Assembly: GCA_937872895.1 (NCBI GenBank)
Contig: CALMUP010000003.1
Location: forward strand, 1-64,000
DNA from: an uncultured Verrucomicrobiota bacterium
Lineage (GTDB): Bacteria; Verrucomicrobiota; Kiritimatiellia; CAIVKH01
DNA length: 64,000 bases
Direction of reading: 5' to 3'
Part shown: positions 51,301 to 63,300 of the stretch, in pieces
Layout of the letters: every line of letters begins with the position of its first letter
Numbering within the stretch: position 1 is the first letter of the stretch
The notes under the pieces: generated by a model
The model's database searches: none
What the model saw: only the letters and a program-made list of their open reading frames with translations
Told to the model about the DNA's origin: nothing
Position numbers and translations under genes: made by a program

Positions 51301-54300
51301 GTCGTCGTCGGCGTCCGGCACGGTGGCGCGCACTTCGAAGTCCTGGCCGGCCGAGCCGGAGCCGTCGCCGCCCCACAGGTCGGTGATGCGTTGCCAGGTG
51401 AAGTTGGTGCTCGAGAACGACCAGGTATTGGTCGCGGTCGGGACCAGGGTGTTGGCCGAGCTCCTCGCACTGTTGAAGTGGGCGATGTTGTTGGTCACGA
51501 AGCCCGGCATGGTGATGCTCATGTTGGTGGTCGGGTCGCCATCGGCCGAGCGCTGCAAGCCGCTGTAGTCGTCGTAGGCACGCAGGCTGACGTCCATGCC
51601 GTTCGAGGCGAGTACGCCATCGGTCACGAAATAGCGGAACACCTCGCCGACCGCCTGGGCGGATGCCGGGGCGGCGCTGGTCAGCACGGCCATGCCACCG
51701 GTGCCGCGGACCGGCACGTTGGTGTCGTCGTCGTACACGTAGAAGCGGAGCGGCGTGTTGATGGTGATGGCGCGGTTGGTCGGCACGGCATCCCAGGTTC
51801 CGCCGTTGGGCGCGGCCACGGTGCCGCCGCCGGGGTTGTTCTCGGCCGACACGGTCACGAAGTACTGGTTCTCGAAGTTGATGTTCGTGATGTTGAAGGC
51901 CCGGTATTGGAACGTGGTCACCGAGGTGGCTCCGTTGACCCCGAAGTAGTTCGTGAAGAACCGGTCGAGGTTGAACTGGTTGGTGGCCAAGCCGATGGCG
52001 AGCGGATCCCAGTTGGGCGAAACGCGGGCATTCGGCGAGCCGATGTTGCGGTTGGTGGCCACGGCATTGGTCAGGAACACGCCGAGCGGGCTGTCCCAGC
52101 GGACGGCGAAGTCGATGTTGTTCACCGACTTCAGTTCGGCATCGCTCAGGTTGGTGACGACCTGGTCGTACACCGAGGCATTGTAGTTCGTGCCGATGTA
52201 CACCAGGGTCGGCACGGGGCCGTTCAGCTCGTGGTGCTGCGGGCGCAGGCCCCACATGACTTCCTCCCAGCTCGGGCCGATGCGGATGCTGTCGAAGGTG
52301 AAGATCTGGTTGTTGTCGCTGGCCACGATCTGGATGCCGTCGATGCGGTCGATGAACACATTGTTCATCTCCACGGACCAGGCCGCCTCGAGGTCCGGAT
52401 TGGCGTGGGCGAGCTGGCTCTGGGTGTAGGCGCGGGCCTTGAACTCGCGGTTGTTGAAGTCGATCATCGCGACAACCAGGTAGTCCACGCCGCCGTTCAG
52501 GCCGTAACCCGAGTTCGAGCCGTCGAGCTGGTTGGTGCGGACCGAGCCGTTGTATTCAACGGTCAGCCGCTGGTTGGCCACGCCGAAGGCCTTGCCGAAG
52601 AAGCCGGTGACGGTGGTTCCGTTCAGCAGGTTCACGCCCATGTAGTCGGAGTTACCCATGGTATGGGCATTGTTCATCTTGAGGGCGACGTACATGCGGC
52701 CGCTGGTCATGGCCGGGAAGTTTCGCCGGGCCTTGCGGCTGCCGCTGCCATCTTCCGAGGCGTTGCCCAGGTCGATGAAGGCGGAGCGGGTCGGGGGCGG
52801 CGTGTCGGGCGGGTAGGCCCCGAAGTCCGGATAATCGCCGGAACCGGTTTCCACCAGACCGCCGGAGGTGGACCAGGAATTGGTCCAGCCAGTGCCGCCA
52901 CTCTGGCCGGACAGGTTGACAAACGAACCGTAATCGAACCCTTCGTACACGAGGCCGAAGGCGGCGGTGGCGGTGCTGCGCGGATTGTTCACCGCGGTGT
53001 TGGTGTTGTAGTCCGAGCCACCACCGGTGCCGTTGAATTCGTACACGCGGAAGTGGTAGGTCACGCCGGGAGCGAGTCCGACCACGGTGACGGTGCTGCC
53101 GGTATTGCGGTACACGATGAAGTTGCCGGATCCGAGATGGGAGCCGCTGCCGAAGGTGGCATTGGCGGTGTAGGTCTGGCCATCCACCGGGTGCTGGTTG
53201 ACTTCATTGGTGCCGCGGACGACGACCATGCGGCGGGAGCCGTTGCCGTTCTCCCAGTTGAGGGTGACGGTATTGGTGCCGATGACCGAGAACACGATGT
53301 TGCTGGCCTGGAGGGTCGGCTCGTCGCAGGTGGTGCTGGCGGTGGCGGTGGCCGGGTTGTTGGTCATGTAGTTGATGGTCTCGCCGGAGGCGCTGTTGAC
53401 CCGGTACGGGAAGATGGCGAAGTGGTAATCCACGCAGGCGGTCAGGTTCGACTGCAGGAAGGTATCCACCGCACCGGGGCTGACCACGGCGATACGCGAG
53501 CCGGGCAGGATCTGGTTGTTGGTGTAGCTCACGCCATCAACCGGCACATCGGTAACCGCACTGCCGTTGCGGCGTAGGATGACGTAACCATCCGGGGTGA
53601 AGGTTCCGCCGGGAATCGTCCAGGTGTTGGTGATCGTGGTGTCGCCGCCGGTGAAGGCGTTGAAGTTGATCACGTCCTCGGAGGGCTCGATCTTCAGGGT
53701 CCAGCGGCTGCCGTTGAGCGGGGTGCCCGAGGTCAGGTAGTCGGTGCTGCCGCTGCTGCCGTTGTACTCGAACACGCGGAAGAAGTACTGGGTCTCGCTG
53801 TTCAGCGACACGAAGTCGACGCTGGTGCCGGAGCCGTTGTAGATGACCTTCTGTCCGCCACCCAGGTCGGTGCCGGCGCTGAAGTCGGCGTTGGCGGTGT
53901 AGTTCGATCCATCCACCGGGGTGAAGGTGACGGCGGAGCCTTCGCGGGCGATGACGATGCGGGCGGCACCGTTACCGGGGGTCCAGCCGACGGTCATCGA
54001 CGAGGTGGTGATGTTCGCGAAGGTCATGGCCGAGGCGTGCAGGGTCGGTTCGCTGCTGAACTGGTTGAGCAGGGTTTCCCAGGTGCGGGCTACGCGGACT
54101 TCGTCGAAGCACAGGTTGCCGACGGCGCTGCCGGCGAGGCGGATGCCGTCGATGCTGGCGATGGCGGCGTTCGAGCGGACCAGGCTCCAGGTATTCGGCT
54201 CGGTCAGCGAGAGGGTATCGCCGGGGTTGAAGGCGCGGGTGCGGATGACGTCGTTGTCGAAGTCATAGTACAGCACGATCAGGTAGGTGGACTGGTAGAT

Positions 54301-57300
54301 GCCGAAGCCGGACTCGGTGGAGGAGCCGCCGAAGTCGATACCGAGCCACTGCGAGTTGAAGATCTTGCCCGCGAAGACGCGCTCGGTGGATCCTTCCATG
54401 AACGAGATGCCCGCATAGCCATTGTTGTCGTTCGCGTCCTTGCGCATGGCCACGGCGGCGAAGAGCTTGCCGGTCGAGACGGCCGGGAAGTGGCGGCGGG
54501 CGGTGATTTCCGAGGCGGTGCTGCCGCAGATCCGGTTGCTGACCGCGGCCGGATAGTTGTTCGGAACGGCCAGGTTGGTCATTGTGAGCGTGAAGGTCGA
54601 GCTGTTCCACGCGTTGGTCCAGCCGGTGCCGCCGGTCAGGCCGTTCAGCGCGGTGCCGGCGGTGTTGGTGAACGGATCGACGATCTCGTTCACGAAGTAA
54701 CCGATGACGGTCAGGTTGTTGGTTACGAAGCGGGTGCCGTTGGTCTGGTTGCCGGCGAGGGCGACCACCGCCTGGTAGGTGCCGGGGTTCAACGAGGCGA
54801 CATTCACCGCGGCGGTGTGGATCTGCGACTGGCCGTCGTTGAGGGTCACCGAGGTGTTCGGGTTCACGGTCAACCAGCCGGAGCCGCCATTGTAGGTGAT
54901 CGAGGCGTTGTAGATCAGCGGGCCGACACCGTTGTTGGTGACGGTGAAGTTCGGCCAGGTGCCGCTGCCGCTGACCGTACCATACAGCGAGGTGATGTTG
55001 AGCACGCTGGTATTGACCTGCATGCCGGCCAGGCTGGCGCCGGCCACGACCTCGAAGGTGAACTCGTTGGTGGCGATGGAGCGGTCGCTGGTGCGGTCGT
55101 TGTCGGCGTCGGCCACGATCACGCGGGCGGTCCAGGTACCGGTGATGGCGCTGGCCACCGGGTTGTTGTTCGAGCTGCCGATCACGGTCAGCGTGGTCGC
55201 ACCGCCGTTGCCGAACGGAACATTGTTGAAGGCCTGGCGCAACTGCATCACGCCGTTCGGATCCCACAACTCGAAGTAGGGCGAGCTATTGGGTTGGACG
55301 GTGTTGGTGCCGTTGACGTTGATGCCGCTGTTGCCTTGCGACGAACCGTCGACAACGCGGCCGGTGATGGACCAGAACGAACCGGAGAGCAGTTCGACCA
55401 CGCTGGCGGTGTGAACGCCTTCGGTACCGCGGATGGCGAAGTTGGTGATCAGCGGCGGCAAGGTGTCATCATCCGTGACGACGAGCCAGCCGTGCTGCTG
55501 GTCGAGCAACGAGTCGCGGTCATTGGCGCGGTCGTTGTCGGCATCGCGCCAGGTGATGGTCACGCGGTTGCTGCCGACCACGCCGGAGGCGGCGTTGGTG
55601 ACGAGGTTGTCGATCTCGCCGGGAAGCATCGCACCTACCCACGACCAGACGCTGGTGGCGGAGGTATTGGTGGTGTCGCTGAAGCCCGAGCTGCGGGTAG
55701 TATCCCAGTTGAACACGTTGCTGACGATGGCCGAACCGATGGTCAGGAACGACTGGCTTTCCGCATCGGTGGTGCCACGCGACAGGCCGGAACCGGCATC
55801 GCGGGCGCCGAAGTAGAACACCAGCGGGGTGGCGTTCGACACGTGGTTGGCCAGGTAATGGTCGGTCAGGCGGAAGGTGATGTTGGTGCTGCTGGTGCCG
55901 CCCACCGAGCCGACGGCGGTGTTGTTCGACGAGAGCTGCATGAAGCGGGTCGAGCTGGTGAACTCCGGCGAGTGGATGGCCATCACGGTCGGGGCGGCGG
56001 TGTCGTCATCCACCACGGTGAAGGTGATGGCGGTGCCGTTCGACAGGGCGGGGTTGTTGATGCTGGTCAGGCCGTTCGACGAGATCGCGCTCCAGCGGCC
56101 GGTGTAGGTGCCGAGCACGGTGTCGGCGAATCCGACGACCGACTGGGTGTTGTTCGAGGCCCGGACGGTCAGGCCGCCGTCGATGTAGGTGAAGGCATTG
56201 AACTGGCGATCGGTGATGACCTGCACGCCGAGCGGACTGAGGATGTCGTAGTTCGGGATGAAATACGGAGGCGTGGTGTTGACCGTCTCGATGCCGGCGC
56301 CGGAACGCAGGTCGAGGGCGACGGTGTAGGTGCCGTCGCGGATCTGGCCGTCGAACACGTAGTTCGTGGCGTTGCCGATCACGTAGTTGGTCGCGTACGG
56401 ACCGCCGGTCAGGCGGAGCAGGTCGGCCCAACTGGTGGCGACGCGGAGTTCATCGAAGTGTACCTCGCCGTTCCAGCCGATATCGGCGCTGGCGCTGAGG
56501 CGGATGCCGTCGATGCGGGTCGCCGAGGCGTTGGTGGCACCGGCAAAGTAGGTCGGCTCGATGGACGGCACAGACGTGGCCGAGTCATAATAGATGGCCA
56601 TCAGGGTCTTGGTATTGAAATCAAACCGGCCGATCAGCAGGTGTTCATTCGCGGCCGGGAAGCTGTTGGCCGCGCCGAAGAGGCTGCCGCCGCTCGGGGT
56701 GGAAGCACCGAACTGGTCATCACCACCGCCGCGGTGACCGAAGAAGCCCACTTCGGTGGAGCCGCTCATCAGGCTCACGCCACTTCGCTTGTTGTCGCCG
56801 GCGCCTTCGTTGAACTGGCGGCGGTACAGCACGGCAACGTACAACTGGCCGGAGGTGACTTCGGCCATACCGCGGGACGCGCTGTAGGTGGTGGAGTTGG
56901 TGGTCTTGATGACCAGGCGGTTCGCCTTCTCATCCGGCCACTGCGGCTGGAAGGCGGAGAAGTTGCCGCTATCGATCACCACATCCACCGGGGCGTTCGG
57001 GGCGGAGGTGGTCCAGGCGTTGGTCCAGCCCTGGCCGCCGTTCAGGCCGCTCACCGCGACGGCATTGGTGTAGGCGAACTGTTCGACGAGTTCACCCGCG
57101 CCATAGACTTCGGTGGTGGCGGAGGCGGTGACGCCGGTCGAATAGAAGTTGCCGCTGTACGAGAAGAATTCGTAGTGGTGGGTGGTCCCCTGCCCGACGA
57201 TGTGCTCGAGGCTGGTGGCGCTGCCCTTGTAGATGACGGTGCCGCCGCCGAGGCTGTCGCCGACGTTGTAGGGCGCGCCCTGGACCGGGTCGCCCGAGAC

Positions 57301-60300
57301 GGCTGCGCCGGCACGGTGCACGATCATGACGTTGGTATAGGTCTGGGTCCAGGCGAGACGGACCATTTCCTTGCCATCGGCGACGGCGGTCTGGTTGGTC
57401 GGGTTCGGGATGTTGCCGTCCACGGTGATCCGCACCGCGCGGTCGGTGTAGGTCACGGTGCCGGTTACGCCACCGAGCCAGTTGATCGAGGCGAAGGTGC
57501 CGATGACCGCACTGCTGTTCAAGCTGGTCACCACGGTGTAGGTGCCGGCGGCCCACGGGCCCTCGTTGCTGATGGTCAGGGTGCCGGCAACGGTGATGTC
57601 GTCCTGGACGAGGATCGGGGCGAGGCCGCTGTTCACGAAGGTAACGCGCAACTCGGCGGCGGCGCTCTGCATGGTGAAGTCCTCGGTGGTGCCATCGCCG
57701 ATGGTAATCGACGGGGCGGAGCCGACGACGTGGAACACGCCGGTTCCGGTGCCATCGGACGAGCCGAGCAGGAGGTTGTGGTCGGTCGTGATCACGCCAC
57801 CGGTGACGGTGTAGAAGCCGAACGATCCGGCGGTTGCACCAATGTTGAAGCTGGCGGTGCCGCTGACCAGGTCGAGGGTACCGCCGGTCTGGGTAACCAC
57901 GCCGGTCGCACCGGAGGCGAAGCCGACGACGAACGGGTTGTTCGCGATGACCGTGCCGTTGCCGCCGATGTTCAGGGCGGCCAAAGCACCGGCCTGGGTT
58001 CCGAGGTCGATGTCATGGGCCTCGAGTACGCCGCCGGTGACGGTGGCGGTGCCGCTGAAGTCGATTTCGAAATCGGACGTGCCGGATGCGACTACGCGGC
58101 CGCCACCGACCAGCAGGGTTGAGCCGGCGCCGCCGGCATTATCGGACAGGCGGATAATACTGCCCGTCACGGTACCGCCGTGTACCGCCATCACACCGGG
58201 TGCGTTGTTGCCGATGATGATGCTGGAGTTCGCCAGGAAGTCGCCGCCGGTGATCGAAACGATGCCGGTCGAGTTCGCCGTATCCGCGACTATCAATTGA
58301 CTGGTCGCGATCACCGATCCGCCAGACATGTACATGGCACCGAAGGACGGGTTGCCGCCGGTCGCGGTGCCGAGACGGACGCTGCGGCCAACGGAAACCG
58401 TACCGCCGTTCACGAACAGGGTGTTGGTGCGGGTGCTGTTGGACAGGTCGCCGACGATGATATCGGCGGTGCCGCCGTTCACGCTCACGGTGGCGGCGCC
58501 GCCGACCGTCATCAGGCCGAGACCATTGCGTCCGACGCGGATGGTTGGGGTGTCAACACGACCGCCGGTGACCTCAAACCGGCCGGTGGAATTGACATTG
58601 CCGTTGCCCATATAGATCTGCGTACCGACGGACAAGACGCCGCCGGTCATGGTGTAACGCCCTTCGGTGGCGGTTAGTTCGCCGATGGACACCGTGGCAA
58701 CCGTTACCGTACCCGCGTTCTGCAGGAAAACCGCGCGGTTGTTGGCGTTGCTCATACCGATGTGGATATTGCCGGCCACATCAATGCGTGACGCAACGCC
58801 GTTCACGATGGCGGTGGAGGCGCCGGCGGCGCCGACGATCATGTTGACGCTGGAGGTGAGGGTACCACCGCTCATGGAGAATACGGCCACGGAATTGTTC
58901 GACTGGCCGAGGATCAGGTTGCTGACCGAGAGTGAACCGCCGGTCTGCAACAAGGTTCCGGTAGTGCCCGAGTGACCGATGAAGAGGCTTGCCGCAGCAC
59001 GGCCGGCGGTGGCGACGACACCGGTGTAGCTGTTGCCGATGAAGGCGTTGTTGCTGAAGGCCGGTTCGGTATCGGCGGTCCAGTTCGCGGCGGTGTTCCA
59101 GTTGCGGTCGGCGCCGCCACCGGCATCCCAGATGTAGGTCGGGGGCGCCTGCAACAGGGCGTCCCAGGTGGTGGCGATGCGGATCTCGTCCCACCGGGTG
59201 ACCACGGTGCCGGAGCCGGACTCGAGGCGGACGCGGTTGATGCGGGTCGGGTCGGCATCGGTGATCTGGGCGTGGGCGGCCGGCTCGACCGACGGGATGC
59301 TCTGGGTCGCGTTGGTGAAGATCCAGCCGCGGGCGATGTCGTTGTCGAAGTCGTACATGCCGATGATCGTGTAATCCGTATCATTGGCCAGCGTGCCGCC
59401 GTTCTGGACGTTCAGGCTGCCGCCATCGACGGCGAACATGTTGACGTTGGTGGCACCGCCGCGTTCACCGTAGAAGATCTGCTCGACCCCGTTGTTGAAG
59501 AAGCTGAGGCCGGCGTAGCCCGAGCCGTTGCTCACGCGGAACTTGTAGGACACGTACAGCTTGCCGCTGGTGTACTCGGCGAATTCGCGGTAGGCGGAGG
59601 AGCTGGTTCCGGTCACCACGTTGCCGGCGTCGGCCGGATAGCCGGTGATGGCGGAGAACAGGGAGGTCGAGAAGCCGTAACCGCCGGACGACACGGTCCA
59701 GGCGTTGGTCCAGCCGATGCCGCCGTTCACGCCGGACAGCGAGGCGTTGTTGGTATAGGAGAACGGCTCGATGATCACGCCGGCGCCATAGACGGTGGTG
59801 GTGGCACCGACGGTGGTGACGGCGGAGTAGCGGTCGTTGTTGATCGTGTACACGTTGTAGAAGTTGGTGCTGCCGGGCTGCACGACCTGTTCAAAGAACG
59901 AGGCGGAGCCCTTGTACACGACGCGGCCGCCGCCGAGGGTGTCGCCGAGGTTGTAGGCGATGCCCTGGGTCGGGTCGGCGCTCGGGGCGTTGGTCTGGCG
60001 GCTGACAATGAGGATCTGGCGGCCGGACGGTTCGGTCACATCCACGCGCACAAACTCGGCGCCGGACGGGGTCGCGCTGACCACGGTGGGCGGCGGGATG
60101 GCGGTGACGACGAGGGTCACGACGATTTCCTGCGCGGCATTGGTCTGGTTGCCGGCCACGCGGTTGGTCGCGGTGTAGGTGCCGGTGGCGGTGAACGTGG
60201 CGGAGGCGACGTGGCCGGTGTGGATACGCACGCCGGTGATGCCGAGGCTGTTGTTGGTCGGGTTCGCGGCGAACCAGCCGGTGGCGCCGGTGCCGTAGGT

Positions 60301-63300
60301 CTGGAAGTTCGTGTAGATCAGTGTTCCGGCCGAACCGACGTTGGTCACGTTGAAGGTGGAGAGCACGTCGGGGTTGCTGCCGAGCATGGCGGTGTACGAA
60401 AGGGTCAGCGGACCGACGGCCAGGCCGGGGGCGGACGGGGGCTCGACCACCGAGAACGAGATCACGTTGGTGCTGCGCAACGAGTCGTCGGTGCGGTCGA
60501 TGTCGTAATCGACGGCGAAAACGGTCAGGGTGTAGGCACCGGCGACCATCGTGGCCAGCGGGAAGTTGTTGCTGACCAGGCCACCGGCGGTGGCGCCGCC
60601 GTTGGCGAAGTTCACCGCGAACACGCCACTGCTCACTGCCGAGCCGTCACGGGTCAGCACGAAGGTGTTGCTGTTGGCGAACAGGCCGCTGAAGGCATCG
60701 GTGACGGTGCCGGTGACCCAGAAGCCGCCGGTGAATTCGTTGTTGGTGTACACGGCACCGCTGAGAGCGCGGCCCTGGCCGATGAAGGTGCCGATGACCG
60801 GCGGCGTGGTGTCGTCGTCCACGACGGTAAACACGGTCTTGGTGCCGTTGGACAGGCTGTCGGAATTGGAGGTCAGCACGCCGTTCGAGTTCGCGGCGGT
60901 CCAGCGCGAGGTGTAGGTGCCGAGGGTCACCGAGGCGGCGACGGCACCGGCGTGGGTGGCGTTCGAGCTGAGCAGCACGCGGCCGGCATCGCTGAAGGTG
61001 TTGTTGGCAAAGGCCTGGTTGGTCAGGATGCGCGTGCCGGCGGAGTTCCAGATGTCAAAGCTCGGCAGGCTCGCGGTGTTTGAGATGCCGGCACTGTCAT
61101 AGAAGGTGAAGACAAACGGATAGGCGCCGGAGGCGACCTGAGCATCGGTCACGTTGCTGCCGCCGTTGATGGCGTAGCTGGATGCCACGGGGCGGGTCAG
61201 GCGGAGCAGGTCTGCCCACGACTGGGCGACGCGGACCTCGTCAAAGTAGGTTTCGCCGTTCCAGCCCGATGAGGCGCCCGACGCGAGGCGTATGCCGGTA
61301 ATCTGGGCGGCGGGGGTCCCGGAAACACTCACGGTGAAACTGGGTTCCGTCGAGGGAACAGCATCACCGCTATTGTAGAAGATACCGTTCATCGTGCCGG
61401 AGGCGAAATCGTAACGGCCGATGATCAGGCGATCGACACCGGCCGGGAACGAATCATTCCCGCCGGAGGTCACCGGGGATCCGCCCGCGTCCACACCGAA
61501 GCGGTCGTCGTTGCCCGAGCCGCCGGGTTCACCGACGAAGGCGATTTCGGTGCTGCCATTCATGAAACTGATACCGGAGAACTTGCCGTCGGCACCTTCG
61601 TTGAATTGGCGACGGTAGAGGGCGGCGACGTAGATCGAGCCGGTGCTGACCGAGGGGAACCCGCGGAAAGCGGCATAGGTAACCGAGCTGGTGGTGGCGA
61701 GCAACAGGCGGTTTCCGTTCTCGGTGGGCCAGAAGGGTTGGAAGGTTGAGAAGTTGCCCGAGTTGATCACGGCGTCGGTATTCGTGCGGGGCACGCTGAT
61801 GGTCCACGCATTGGTCCAGCCTTGTCCGCCACCGAGGCCCTGCAGGCCGACGGAATTGGTATAACCGAACTGCTCGACGAGTTCGCCGGTCTGGTACACC
61901 AGCGTCGTCGCTCCGGCGCTGACCACGGCGGAGTAGTGATCGTTGTTGATCGAGTAGAAGGCATACAGGTTCTCCGAGCCGGGCTGGACGACGTGGTCAA
62001 GGCTGGCGGCGCCGCTGTTGTAGAGGATGACGCGCGAACCATCGCCGAAGGTATAGCCGGCGGAATAGGTTGTGCCGTTGGTCGGCACGGTCGGTGCGTT
62101 CGTCTGCCGGTGGATGATCATGACATTGTAACCGGCATCCTTGGTCCAGGCCAGGCGGACCAGTTCGCGACCGTCCGGCGTGGCCGTCTGGGCGGAGGGA
62201 GCGGGAATGGCGGAGATCGTCCACGAGACGCTGACGGTCTTCGGGCTGTTGGTGGTGGCGCTGTCGCCGGTGATCGTGATGGTGGCGTTCGAGGTGCCGG
62301 GGGAGATGCCGGAAACGAGTTGGACATGGGCGGTGTGGACGTTGCCCGCGCCGGCGGCGGCGGTGAAGGTGTTGTTGCTCAGGCGCAGCCAGTTCGCGTT
62401 GGTGGCGAGGGTATAGGTCATCGAGCCGAGGCCGACGTTGGTGACCGCAAAGGCCTGGAAGGACGGCGACGGCAGCGAGCCGAGCACGGAGGAGAAGGCC
62501 AGCGTGGTCGGGAAGTTCGAGATGCCGCTACCGGCGCCGGTCCCCTGGATGCTGAAGTTGAACGGGTTCTCGGTCAGGCCGTCCTCGAAGGCGTCATCCG
62601 TGGTGGAGAAGCTCAGCGCGGCGGAGCGCAGGCCGGCCGCCGACGGATTGAACTGGACGGTGAAGGTGGTGGTATTGCTCGGGTTCAGGGTCGAGGCCGG
62701 CTGGGCGGTGACAATGAAGTCGGCGGCGTGGGTGCCGGAGGTGGTCACGGTGCCGAGGGACATCGCACGGTTGCCCGAGTTGGTGATGGTGTAAGTGATG
62801 TTCGAGGTCGCGCCGTTGACGCCAACCGAACCGAAGTCGGTGCCGTTGGCGGTGCTCGGGGAGGCCGAGCCATCGGCAATGGAGACGCCGGAGACGGTCA
62901 CGGCGATCTCCACAAAGGTGCCGGTGCCCTGGACGCGGAAGGTGTAGGGATTCTTCGCGCTGGCGACGGTGCTGGTGAACTGGATGTCGGCGAAGGCGGT
63001 GCCGGAGGTCGACGGGTTGAACTGCACCTGGAAGGTGGTGGTCGCGCCGATGGCCAGCGAGGCGGCGGGCTGGACGGTGACGATGAAGTTGGTCGGGTTG
63101 CCGCCGGCGTTGGTGGTGACGTTGCCGATGCCGAGCACGGCGGCGCCGCTGTTGGTGATGGTGTAGGTGCGGGTCAGGGTTCCGCCGTCGATGAGCACGT
63201 CGCCGAAATCGGTGTGGTCGGCGAGGGTCGGGGTGGTATCGCCGTCGGGGATCAGCACGTTGTTGCCGAACAGGTCGAGGTCCTCGAGGGCGGCAACGAC

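Noticed and set aside
49126-58122. Very long plus-strand open frames opposite the upstream giant gene (for example 54037-58122)
   Set aside because: Same reason: antisense reading of a repetitive high-GC gene, giving low-complexity peptides without domain structure.
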